From contig CAZGSV010000027.1 of NCBI GenBank assembly GCA_964528605.1, positions 1 through 29,599 on the forward strand: a stretch of DNA of 29,599 bases, given 5' to 3'. The stretch comes from CAZGSV01 sp964528605 (GTDB lineage: Bacteria > Armatimonadota > Zipacnadia > CAZGSV01). The notes under the pieces are model-generated. The model was not told the origin of the DNA, did no database searches, and was given only the letters and a program-made list of their open reading frames with translations. Each line of letters begins with the position of its first letter. The first letter of the stretch is position 1. Below are positions 21,440 through 29,330 of the stretch, piece by piece. The position numbers and the translations under genes were made by a program.

Positions 21440-23281
21440 CTAATCGCCGTCGTCCCCCAGCGGGGGAAAGGCCATCGCCTTCACAAAGGCCTCCTGAAAC
21501 TCGGCGCTACTGGAGAGTTCTACATACTGCACTTGCCGCGCCACCGTCAAGGCCGCCTGCCGGGCCTCCTGGGATATCAGGATGAGGCCGGCCCCGGCCC
21601 TGGCCACATTCCCTACGGACTGCACCTTAGCCCGATCCATCGGCGGAAGCAAGCCCACGGCCAGGGCGCTGTCCTTGTTGAGGAAGGAGCCGAAGGCGCC
21701 CGCGAGGACGACCCGCGACAGGTCGGCCAGGGCAACTCCCGCGCGTGCCATCAACACTTCCCCGGCGGCCCGCACGGCTCCCTTGGCGAGCTGCAACTGC
21801 CGCACGTCGCTCTGCGTCAGCACGACGCGCGAGCCATCGTCGCCGCCGGCCAGCAGGAAGTACGGCTGCTCGCCCGAGCGCAGGCGCTCGGCCAGGGAGG
21901 CGGGCAGCGAGGCAGTCTCCGCGTTGCCGCGGAAGCGCCCCGCTAGGCTAACGATCCCGTGACGCACCAGTTCAGCCGTGGCATCCAGCAGGCCCGAGCC
22001 GCATAGGCCGAGCGGCGGGGCCTGCGCGATGGTGGAGAGCTCCACGCCGTCGTTGATCTTCACGTAGTCAACCGCGCCGGCGGTCGCCCGCATGCCGCAG
22101 GCGATCTGGGCTCCCTCGAAGGCCGGGCCCGCAGCCGCGGCGCAAGCGTACAACTCGCCGTCCTTGCACAGCACCACCTCTCCGTTGGTGCCCAGGTCAA
22201 TGAACAGTTGCGGACGGGGCACGTTGCACAGCCTGGTGGCTACCAGGCCCGCGACGATGTCCGCGCCCACATAGCCCGCCACGCCGGGCACCACGTAGAG
22301 TCGCCCGAGCAGCCATCCGGGCAAACCCATCTCGGCCAGCGGCACGGTGACGGCGGTCCTGAACACGGGCGCGAAAGGCGACCTCCCGATAGCCTCGGGA
22401 GGCACCTTCAGCAGCGCATGTGTCATTACCTGATTCCCCACGGCCACCACTTCGTAGAGGTCCTCTTTGGCGCGGCCGGCATCCCGGAGCAGGCCGGCGA
22501 TGATCTCGCTGATGCAGGCCACGATCTCTTTGTGAAGCAGGTCGAGACCGTTCTCCTGCTCGGCGAAGGTGAGGCGCGAGAGCACGTCGGCCCCATGCAC
22601 CGCCTGCGGGTTGAGCCGAGATTGGACAGCCAGTTCCTTTCCAGTGGCCAGGTCGTAGAGTGCTCCGACGACCGTGGTAGTGCCAATATCGAAGGCGGCC
22701 CCCAGCAGAGGCGGGGCTTCAGTGCCCGGCAACACGCGAACCAGATGATCCTCAACCCACACGAGAGTTGCCGAGAAGCGACCTTCTCTGAGCACGCGCG
22801 GGATGGCCTGCAGCACCGGCAACGGCACGGCGAGGTTGGGCGAGCAGCCGGCGGCAGTGAACAGCCGCTCCAGGTCGCTGCGCTGGTCGGCGAGGGAAGG
22901 GGGCGGCATCGTCACCGGCTGAGCGCGCACGGCAGGGCCGAAGGAGTAACGTTCCGCTTGCCCCTCTTCCGCAATTGCAGGGGAGACCAACATGCTCGCG
23001 GCCGGCACCTCGATTGCGGCCTCGCTCCTCACCTCAGTTTGGCAAGCCAAACGGAGCCCGGCCTGTAGGTTCTCGGGCTGGAGCCGCTCGATCTCGGCGG
23101 TGCTAGGAGGCGAGAGTTCGCCCGAGCGCGGGAGGACGCGACACTTGCCACAGCGGCCCGCTCCGCCGCAGGGGGCGCTCAGCAGCACTCCGGCGGCAGT
23201 CGCGGCCTCGAGCAAAGTGGTCGCGCAGGGCACTTCCACCGTTTGGCCGCTGGGCTCAAACGTGACTTTGACTTTTCGCAT
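21440..23281 (-). CDS. RACo: ATP-dependent reductive activator of corrinoid proteins (DUF4445, ASKHA)
   Basis: A 613-residue protein. The N-terminus is a plant-type [2Fe-2S] ferredoxin domain with ligands C38, C44, C47 and C80. A linker region (about 95-190) leads to an ASKHA ATPase domain opening with FDIGTTTVVGALYD (197-210) and containing FIDLGTNGEVV and GLCGSGLLD. RACo proteins use ATP hydrolysis to reduce inactive cob(II)amide back to cob(I)amide, allowing methyl transfer to restart. Length and domain order match the acetogen family. Its partner is the corrinoid protein 40 bp downstream. The ribosome site before ATG 23281 is weak. It ends with TAG. Confidence 0.92.
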   Translation of the reverse strand: MRKVKVTFEPSGQTVEVPCATTLLEAATAAGVLLSAPCGGAGRCGKCRVLPRSGELSPPSTAEIERLQPENLQAGLRLACQTEVRSEAAIEVPAASMLVSPAIAEEGQAERYSFGPAVRAQPVTMPPPSLADQRSDLERLFTAAGCSPNLAVPLPVLQAIPRVLREGRFSATLVWVEDHLVRVLPGTEAPPLLGAAFDIGTTTVVGALYDLATGKELAVQSRLNPQAVHGADVLSRLTFAEQENGLDLLHKEIVACISEIIAGLLRDAGRAKEDLYEVVAVGNQVMTHALLKVPPEAIGRSPFAPVFRTAVTVPLAEMGLPGWLLGRLYVVPGVAGYVGADIVAGLVATRLCNVPRPQLFIDLGTNGEVVLCKDGELYACAAAAGPAFEGAQIACGMRATAGAVDYVKINDGVELSTIAQAPPLGLCGSGLLDATAELVRHGIVSLAGRFRGNAETASLPASLAERLRSGEQPYFLLAGGDDGSRVVLTQSDVRQLQLAKGAVRAAGEVLMARAGVALADLSRVVLAGAFGSFLNKDSALAVGLLPPMDRAKVQSVGNVARAGAGLILISQEARQAALTVARQVQYVELSSSAEFQEAFVKAMAFPPLGDDGD

Positions 23282-23343
23282 TGGGAGATCGCCGTATTGC
23301 TAACACCCCCGCCCGCGGGAGCGCAAGTGGGCCGCTGCCGCCA

Positions 23344-24063
23344 TCAGCCCGCGCGACTAACCAGCCACTGGAAAACCCCCGTAACCATGAGCACTCCGAT
23401 GAGCGCCAGCAGCAGCCCGCTCACGAGGGTGATTATGCGGAAGTGTCTCTTGAGGCGCTCGAAGGAACCGAAGAAGAGGTGGAGCGCCACGGAGGCGAGA
23501 AGGAAGGGGATGGCGAGGCCCGCCGAATAGCCGGCCAAGAGGGCGAACCCGGACATCTTGGAGGCAGCGGCGACCAGAATGATGCTCGCGAGAACAGGCC
23601 CTATGCACGGCGTCCACCCCAGCGCGAACAACAGGCCGACCGCCAGTGAACCGAGATAGCCGAGGGGCTTCTTGTGCAGATCGAAGCGCCGCTCCATGTC
23701 GAGGAACTTGATCGGCACCAATCCCGTGAAATGCAGGCCGAGCAGGATGATGACCACGCCGCCAATGCGGTAAACCCAGGTGCGGTAGGTTGCGAGAGCC
23801 GCCTGCGCGACGCTGACAAAACCGCCCATCACGACCACGAACACCACCGAGAAGCCCGCCACGAACATCAGGGAGTGGAACAGCGTGCGGCGCCAGAGGC
23901 GACGGGAATGCTCGGGATCGCGCAGGTCGCCCAGGCTGACGCCGGTGATGAACGCCAGATAGCTAGGCACCATCGGCAGCACGCAGGGCGAGAAGAACGA
24001 CAGCAGGCCGCCGGCGAAAGCGATGAAGAGACTGACCTCCTGCGCGCCCAATCGAATCACCAT
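23344..24063 (-). CDS. ccdA: CcdA-type thiol-disulfide electron transporter
   Basis: A 239-residue membrane protein with six spans, of the CcdA/DsbD-core family, which moves reducing equivalents from cytoplasmic thioredoxin across the membrane. The two redox cysteines are present: C27 in FFSPCVLP (span 1) and C153 in GWTPCIGP (span 4). The start at ATG 24063 is chosen because the family begins just before the first span; the longer frame to 24198 adds an Arg/Pro-rich leader that overlaps the divergent gene's start. The classical role is cytochrome c maturation, but no cytochrome gene is present. It lies 62 bp upstream of RACo on the same strand, so cotranscription is likely. Confidence 0.88.
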   Translation of the reverse strand: MVIRLGAQEVSLFIAFAGGLLSFFSPCVLPMVPSYLAFITGVSLGDLRDPEHSRRLWRRTLFHSLMFVAGFSVVFVVVMGGFVSVAQAALATYRTWVYRIGGVVIILLGLHFTGLVPIKFLDMERRFDLHKKPLGYLGSLAVGLLFALGWTPCIGPVLASIILVAAASKMSGFALLAGYSAGLAIPFLLASVALHLFFGSFERLKRHFRIITLVSGLLLALIGVLMVTGVFQWLVSRAG

Positions 24064-24111
24064 CGCTACTGTAACAGGGTCGGGCCGGCCTCGGTTCCGG
24101 CCATCGGCGCG

Positions 24112-24140
24112 TGGACAAGGCCGCCGTCCTTTGCTAGGCT
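24112..24140 (+). promoter_or_regulatory. Probable promoter of the URO-D / isomerase / nitroreductase unit
   Basis: TGGACA (24112-24117; five of six to consensus) lies 17 bp from TAGGCT (24135-24140), which is preceded by TGC as an extended -10. Transcription would start near 24147, about 50 nt above the ATG at 24198. It sits in the 134-bp divergent gap shared with ccdA. Confidence 0.45.
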
Positions 24141-24197
24141 CGCGCCGACGCCCGGGCCGCGAGTGGCGGTGCCTGGGCGGGGCGAGGAGACACCCCA

Positions 24198-25121
24198 ATG
24201 ACCAAGACCGAACGCATTCAGGCCGCGCTGGCGAACGAACCCCCGGACTGCGTGCCGGTGAGTCTCTGGTACCACTTCAACCTGGCCGATCCGGCAGGGC
24301 GATCTCTGGCAGAGGCGGAACTGGAGTTTGCCCGGAAGTACGACGTGGACTTCATTAAGGTAATGCACGATGTCGCCTACGACTTGCCGCCGGGATTGCA
24401 CTTCCTCGAGAAGCCGGAGGACTGGAGACGGCTGGAGCCGCTCGACCCGGAGAGCGGCGGCTTCGGGCGCCAACTGGAGGCCCTGTCGCTGATAGTCGCG
24501 GACGCGCCGGAGGGGGCGCCTGTGATAGACACGGTCTTCAACACGCTGGCGCAGACGGAGCGGCTGTGCGGAAACAAGACCCTTGAGCACCTGGCTGCGG
24601 ATGCCGATTCGGTGAAGGCGGGGCTGGAGGCGATCACGGCATCCCTGGCGGCTTTCGCGGAGGCGGCGGTGAACGTCGGTTGCGCGGGGGTCTTCCTGGC
24701 CCAACAGGGCGCCAGTTTCAGCGTGATGTCCTAGAGGCAGTACCGCGAGACCTTTCTGGGCCACGATCGCCGCGTGCTGGAGGGCGCGCGCCAGGGATGG
24801 TTCAACATGCTGCACGTGCATGGGATCAACATCATGTTCGATCTGGCGCTCGAACTGCCGATGCACGTTGTCAACTGGAGCGACCGCACGACGCCTCCCA
24901 CGCTGGCAGAGGCTCGCGGGCTCTTCGCCGGGTGCCTGTGCGGCGGCGTCAACGAGACGATCATCCGCGACCTCAAGCCGGCCGAAGTGCGGCAGCAAGT
25001 CGCCGACGCCATCGAGCAGACGGAAGGGCGGCCCCTCATCTTGGGTCCCGGGTGCGCGGTGCCGACGGACACGCCAGAGAAGAACCTCAAGGCCATGGTC
25101 GAGACCGCCCGCAACCCATAA
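24198..25121 (+). pseudogene. URO-D-family corrinoid methyltransferase interrupted by one in-frame TAG
   Basis: A single frame of 307 codons with one stop, TAG, at codon 179 (24732-24734). Both sides read as one URO-D-family protein: GVFLAQQGASFSVMS before it, RQYRETFLGHDRRVLEGARQ after it. In relatives the interrupted position is, from memory, usually Glu (MSEExY), so GAG to TAG is the simplest change. The C-terminal half carries H-V-H-G and LGPGCAVPTDTPEKNL, the GPGC cysteine being a zinc ligand in MtaA/MtbA-type methyltransferases. It would work with the corrinoid protein and RACo on the divergent unit. The start is good (GAGGAG upstream). It may be a real inactive gene, a sequencing error, or read-through; pyrrolysine is unlikely since at least nine genes here end with TAG. 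No ribosome site supports a restart downstream. Confidence 0.8.
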
Positions 25122-25144
25122 GCCAGGAGCAAGAGGGGAGGACT

Positions 25145-25978
25145 ATGGATAACGAGATCGGCGTCTTCTCAACTTCACTCGCCATCCCCGACCCACTCGC
25201 CGCCATCGCCAAGATAGCGGAGTTGGGCATGCCGGTGCTGCAGATGGGGCCGCTGCCGAATGAATGGTACGGCGCGCAAGGAACAGAGAGACTGGCGGCG
25301 GCGCTCAAGGAGCGCGCTCTTCGGGTCAGCGCCGTGTGCGCGGCTTTTGAGGGCGAATCTTACGCGGACATTCCTACGGTCCAGCGAACCGTGGGCTATG
25401 TGCCTGCGGAGAGGATGGACGAGCGCCTCGAACACACCAAGCGCTGCGCCGACCTGGCCGCCGCCCTGAGCGCGACGGTGCTCACGACCCACGTCGGCTT
25501 CATCCCTGCCGACACCGCCTCGGCCGACTACGCTCGGGTGGTCAGGGCCGCGCAGGAGATTGCCGACTACTGCGCCTCCGTCGGGGTCACCTTCGGCCTG
25601 GAGACCGGTCAGGAGGCGGCGCCTGAACTGCTCCTCTTTCTCGGGCAAGTGGACCGGTCGAATGTCAAGGTCAACTTTGACCCGGCCAACCTGATTCTCT
25701 ACGGCACCGGGCGGCCGTTGGAGGCGCTCGACGCCGCGGCCGATTACGTTGTGCACGTTCACGTGAAAGACGGCCTGCCGCCGACGGGCCCGCAGCAACT
25801 CGGCACCGAGGTGCCGCTCGGAGAGGGCGAGGTCAACATCGCTGCCTATCTGGGCAAACTCGCGGCCATAGGCTACCGAGGTCCGCTGATCATCGAGCGC
25901 GAGGCGGGCAGCGACAGAATCGGAGACGTCGCCCGCGGCCGCGAGGTACTGCAGCACCTCATGCGGGAAATCACCTGA
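25145..25978 (+). CDS. Sugar phosphate isomerase/epimerase-like TIM-barrel protein
   Basis: A 277-residue protein of the xylose-isomerase-like TIM-barrel superfamily (AP endonuclease family 2 fold). Metal-ligand positions are visible: E153 (GLETGQ), D179 (VNFDPAN), H204/H206 (VVHVHVKDG) and E251 (LIIEREAG). These proteins isomerise or epimerise keto-sugars or related polyols, or cleave ring compounds; the substrate cannot be fixed. ATG 25145 follows GGGGAGG at good distance. The longer open frame upstream (to 24680) overlaps the URO-D gene in another phase and is not coding. It lies 23 bp after the interrupted URO-D gene and 21 bp before the nitroreductase, so the three form one operon. Confidence 0.87.
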   Translation: MDNEIGVFSTSLAIPDPLAAIAKIAELGMPVLQMGPLPNEWYGAQGTERLAAALKERALRVSAVCAAFEGESYADIPTVQRTVGYVPAERMDERLEHTKRCADLAAALSATVLTTHVGFIPADTASADYARVVRAAQEIADYCASVGVTFGLETGQEAAPELLLFLGQVDRSNVKVNFDPANLILYGTGRPLEALDAAADYVVHVHVKDGLPPTGPQQLGTEVPLGEGEVNIAAYLGKLAAIGYRGPLIIEREAGSDRIGDVARGREVLQHLMREIT

Positions 25979-25999
25979 GCCAAACGGGAGGTGCGCCCG

Positions 26000-26491
26000 A
26001 TGGACGCGATCGAAGCCCTCAAGACCAGGAGAAGCATTCGCCGTTACACTAAGGCGCCGGTGGCGCGCGAGGCGATTGAGCAGATCGTTGACTGCGCCCG
26101 CTGCGCTCCTACCGCCATGGGCAAGCAGCCCTGGGAGTTCGTCGCCATTGCCGAACCGGCGACGCTGCAGCGATTGGCGGGGCTCGCGGACTACGGCAAG
26201 TTCATCGCCGACTCGGGCTGCTGCATCGCCGTGTTCTGCAAGGACCTGAAGTTCTACCTGGAGGACGGCTCGGCGGCCACGCAGAACATACTGCTGGCGG
26301 CGCACGCGCTGGGACTGGGCGCTTGCTGGGTGGCGGGTGACAAGAAGGAATACGCGGGTTCCGTGGCGGAAATGCTCGGTGTGCCTGAGGGCTATAGGCT
26401 GGTGAGCCTAATCCCCATGGGTTATCCGGACGAGCACCCGACGAGGGAGAAGCGGCCGCTCCCCGAGATGCTGCACTGGGAGCGATTCTAG
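26000..26491 (+). CDS. Nitroreductase-family flavoprotein
   Basis: A 163-residue FMN-dependent oxidoreductase of the short nitroreductase class. Typical segments are the FMN-binding RRSIRRYT (11-18), the P/W loop CAPTAMGKQPWEFVAI and ATQNILLAAHALGLGACWVA. The family reduces nitro groups, quinones, flavins or enones with NAD(P)H; some members are dehalogenases or dehydrogenases, so no substrate is assigned. The ATG at 26000 is preferred over the GTG at 25991 because GGGAGGTG lies six bases upstream. Last gene of the URO-D/isomerase operon; ends with TAG and faces the HD-GYP gene with a 53-bp gap. Confidence 0.9.
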   Translation: MDAIEALKTRRSIRRYTKAPVAREAIEQIVDCARCAPTAMGKQPWEFVAIAEPATLQRLAGLADYGKFIADSGCCIAVFCKDLKFYLEDGSAATQNILLAAHALGLGACWVAGDKKEYAGSVAEMLGVPEGYRLVSLIPMGYPDEHPTREKRPLPEMLHWERF

Positions 26492-26544
26492 GCGGCACTG
26501 CCCTGCTCGCGAGGCGGCGGATGGGCAGAGTACGGGGGGCGCGG

Positions 26545-28179
26545 CTAGAAGCGGCGCGTTGCTTTGCGCCCGGGTATCAGGGAATCGTCGTGCGGCTGCT
26601 TGCGGTAGCCATTGCCGTTTCCGCCGCCGTTCCCATTCCCACTGCCGCGGCGAGCCGTCTCCGAGTCTACGATCGCCCGTAGGAGCGCCACGACGCTGGG
26701 GTCGAACTGCTTGCCGGCCTCGGCTTCGATCACCCGGAGCGCCTGTTCAGGCTCCAGGGGCTCACGATAGGGGCGCGAGTTGGTGAGCGCGTCGTAGGCA
26801 TCCACCACCGCCAAGATGCGCGCGCCCAGCGGTATCTGTTCTCCCCCCAGGCCATCGGGGTAGCCCTGGCCGTCCCAGCGCTCGTGGTGGTGGTACACCA
26901 GGGGGGCAACCTCGGCCAGCGCGTCTATGCGCGAGATGATCTCCATGCCCAGGCGCACGTGCTCGCGCATCTGCTCGCGCTCCCACTCGGTCAAAGCGCC
27001 GGGCTTGAGCAGTACCATCTCGGGCACGCCGATCTTGCCGACGTCGTGCATCAGGGCAGCGTAGCGGATGGCGCGGCGCTCTCGTTGGTCGGCCGCCAAC
27101 ATCATTCCCATGACCTCGGCGCGCTCCGCCAAGCGCTGGCAGTGGTTGCCCAGAGAGGCATCGCGCATTTCCACCGCCTGGGCCAGCGCGGCCAGCGTCT
27201 GCTCGTTGGCCTCGAGCAGCCGTCGCACCAGGAGATGACGTTCCAGCACGGCGCCGAGTTGGTCGGCAACCGCCTGCAAAGTCTCCGCCGCCGAAGGGCC
27301 CAGGTGCCGTTCGGCGCCTTTGGAGAAGACCAACGCCAGCACGCCTGCCGCTCTCTCGTCCACCGGCACCGTGGCGACCAGAGCCGCCCTAATGCCGAGA
27401 AGCCTCCTGAGTATCTCGGCTGCTCCGGTTGGGTGACGCCTGGAGCGGCCGGGAGCGCCCCGGCGGCGCCGGACGGTGGCGATGCTCTCGACGACGTCCT
27501 CCAGGGAGAGGTCGAGCGCGCGCACCGCCCGCGCCTCCTGCGGCTTGAGCCCGTCTTGCCCCAGCAGCGTGAGGCTGTGGCGGCCGGGCTGGGCCTCCCA
27601 GATGAGGCAGGCGCGGGCGCCATACATGCCGGTGAGTTCGCGCGCGATCTGGTTCTCGACTTCCTCCAGAGGCGTGCCGGTACTAATTGCCTCGTCGAGC
27701 CGATGGACCATGCTCTGGAGCCTGGCGCGCGGGGCCAAGGCCTCGGTCTCCTGGCGAAGCAGCGCGGCGCACCAAGCGCTTAGCGCTCCCACCCCCAAAA
27801 GGGCCGCCACATGCGCCCCCCAGAATGGGGCCAGCCAGCCGGAGGATACGCCCCACATGCCGGTGCGCGCGCCCACTAGCGCGCCGAAGGCCACCCCCCC
27901 CGCGCCCAGTGCTAGGGTCAAGTAGCCGCACCAGTACCCGCCCAGGACAACCAGCGGGTACAGCAAGACAGTCGCCGTGGTCACGGGCACGCCCGCGACC
28001 GGGGGCAGCAGCACGACCCCAGCAGCGGCGGCTGCCAGCCCCCCCAGCGCTCCTGGCCGGTGGCGCGCGCCGAGCAAGAGGCCTCTTCCTTTCCCAGGCA
28101 CGTGGCCGCCGATCCGCACCAACTTGCGCAATCGGCCGGCCCGTGGGGTGTCTATACCCGAAGCCCCTCCCAACTTCAC
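26545..28179 (-). CDS. Membrane-bound GAF/HD-GYP cyclic-di-GMP phosphodiesterase
   Basis: A 544-residue signalling protein. About three to four N-terminal spans (around 43-62, 67-95, 90-103, 116-141) are followed by a GAF-like sensor domain (about 160-315) and an HD-GYP domain (about 325-500). The catalytic motifs are complete: H346, MHDVGKIGVP (H378, D379), REHVRLG (H407), YHHHERWDGQGYPDGL (HH at 430-431, GYP at 439-441) and the hallmark RILAVVDAYDALTNSRPYR. It should hydrolyse cyclic di-GMP in response to a membrane or GAF signal. The C-terminus carries a Gly-Asn repeat (GSGNGNGGGNGNG). GTG 28179 has no good ribosome site, so the N-terminus may be shorter. It is monocistronic and divergent from the oxidoreductase gene. 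Confidence 0.9.
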   Translation of the reverse strand: MKLGGASGIDTPRAGRLRKLVRIGGHVPGKGRGLLLGARHRPGALGGLAAAAAGVVLLPPVAGVPVTTATVLLYPLVVLGGYWCGYLTLALGAGGVAFGALVGARTGMWGVSSGWLAPFWGAHVAALLGVGALSAWCAALLRQETEALAPRARLQSMVHRLDEAISTGTPLEEVENQIARELTGMYGARACLIWEAQPGRHSLTLLGQDGLKPQEARAVRALDLSLEDVVESIATVRRRRGAPGRSRRHPTGAAEILRRLLGIRAALVATVPVDERAAGVLALVFSKGAERHLGPSAAETLQAVADQLGAVLERHLLVRRLLEANEQTLAALAQAVEMRDASLGNHCQRLAERAEVMGMMLAADQRERRAIRYAALMHDVGKIGVPEMVLLKPGALTEWEREQMREHVRLGMEIISRIDALAEVAPLVYHHHERWDGQGYPDGLGGEQIPLGARILAVVDAYDALTNSRPYREPLEPEQALRVIEAEAGKQFDPSVVALLRAIVDSETARRGSGNGNGGGNGNGYRKQPHDDSLIPGRKATRRF

Positions 28180-28228
28180 ATAACGGCCGGGAATCGGGGC
28201 TTAAGCCGGCCCACGGGGCGCTTTTCGT

Positions 28229-28257
28229 TTGACGTGCACTTCCGCCCGTGCTAATAA
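28229..28257 (+). promoter_or_regulatory. Promoter of the Gfo/Idh/MocA gene
   Basis: TTGACG (28229-28234) and TAATAA (28252-28257) are separated by 17 bp, and TGC precedes the -10 as an extended element. The start would fall near 28264, leaving a leader of about 30 nt that carries the GAGGTG ribosome site. Confidence 0.55.
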
Positions 28258-28293
28258 ACGCCCCCAGTAACGCCGCCGCTGTGAGGTGTCCCC

Positions 28294-29310
28294 GTGGCGA
28301 AGAAAGTGACTGTAGGGGTAGTGGGCCTGGGCATGGGCCGCCATCACCTGCGCGAGTTTGCCGCCTGTCCGCGGGCCGAGATTCTGGCCCTCTGCGACAT
28401 TGACCAAAGCCGGCTGCGCACGGCACAGGAGGAATTCGGCGCCAAGCACGTCTTCACCGACTATCGCAAGATGCTGCAACTGCCCGGCCTTCAGGCAGTG
28501 TCGGTAGTCACGCCTAACCGGCTGCACATGCCACAGACGATCGCCGCGCTGCAAGCCGGCTTGCACGTGATGTGCGAGAAGCCCCTGGCCATGAACTACG
28601 CCCAGGCGCAGCGGATGGTGGCTGAGGCCAAGCGCCGGCGGCGCATTCTGATGATGCACTACAACGGACGCTTCTGCCCCGAGTCCTTCTTTCTCAAGCG
28701 CTACGTCGAGGAGGGGAGGCTGGGCCGCATCTACTTTGCCAAGGCGGCCTACATCAGGCGGCGCGGGATTCCGCGGCTGGGGTCTTGGTTCACGCAGAAG
28801 GCGCAGTCGGGCGGGGGGGCTCTGATTGACATCGGGGTGCACGCTCTGGACCTGGCGCTTTGGCTGATGGGCTACCCCAAGCCGGTCGAGGTTGTCGGCG
28901 GGGTCTACGCTAAGTTTGGGCCAGCGCTCGCCAGCAAGACTCAACCCTTCGACGTAGACGATCTCAGCTGCGGGCTCATCCGCTTTGCCGACGGAGCGAC
29001 GCTCTTCCTGGAGGCCTCCTGGCACTCCAACATCGCGCGCGACGCCTTCTCGGTGCACCTGCTGGGCACCAAGGCGGGCGCGGAGCGCAACGGCGGAGTC
29101 CACATCTACGGCGAAGAGGCGGGTGCCACGGTTGACTGGACGCCGCAACGCTACACCGAGCGCGTGCCCAGCGCGCAGGAGCATTTCGTGGACTGCATCC
29201 TAAGCGGGCGCAAGCCCATCGCCCCCGGCGAGGAGGGGATGCAGACCGTGCGCATCCTCGAGGCGATCTACAAGTCCGCCGCGCGGGGCCGCGCCGTACA
29301 TTTGGCGTAA
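28294..29310 (+). CDS. Gfo/Idh/MocA-family NAD(P)-dependent sugar oxidoreductase
   Basis: A 338-residue dehydrogenase. The Rossmann domain has the dinucleotide motif GVVGLGMGRHH (8-18), the acidic end of strand 2 in CDID (34-37), and the E95-K96-P97 motif with the catalytic lysine. The C-terminal domain has GGGALIDIGVHALDLALWLMG with D179 and H183, the usual catalytic pair. Family members oxidise sugars, inositols or their derivatives, or act as glycoside hydrolases through oxidation; the substrate is unknown. The GTG start at 28294 follows GAGGTG. It ends with TAA 20 bp from the convergent DUF4091-type gene, which also suggests carbohydrate use in this region. Confidence 0.92.
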   Translation: MAKKVTVGVVGLGMGRHHLREFAACPRAEILALCDIDQSRLRTAQEEFGAKHVFTDYRKMLQLPGLQAVSVVTPNRLHMPQTIAALQAGLHVMCEKPLAMNYAQAQRMVAEAKRRRRILMMHYNGRFCPESFFLKRYVEEGRLGRIYFAKAAYIRRRGIPRLGSWFTQKAQSGGGALIDIGVHALDLALWLMGYPKPVEVVGGVYAKFGPALASKTQPFDVDDLSCGLIRFADGATLFLEASWHSNIARDAFSVHLLGTKAGAERNGGVHIYGEEAGATVDWTPQRYTERVPSAQEHFVDCILSGRKPIAPGEEGMQTVRILEAIYKSAARGRAVHLA

Positions 29311-29330
29311 CGGACGCTCCTGTCGCGGCC

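Noticed and set aside
24732..24734. Pyrrolysine encoded by the in-frame TAG
   Set aside because: Nine genes in the window use TAG as stop, the protein family is not one known to contain pyrrolysine, and no pyl gene is present in the window. Kept as a finding only because the interruption itself is clear.
24774..25121. Separate gene starting at the GTG at 24774
   Set aside because: It is the in-frame continuation of the URO-D protein after the TAG, has no ribosome site and lacks the N-terminal half of the barrel.
2920..27901. Many G8 or C8 runs inside genes (for example 2920-2927, 6786-6793, 13142-13149, 13618-13625, 14879-14886, 17940-17947, 27894-27901), suggesting phase variation
   Set aside because: With about one third G and one third C, roughly eight such runs are expected by chance in 29.6 kb on a simple independent-base estimate. 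The number and length seen do not exceed that, and no run is longer than eight.
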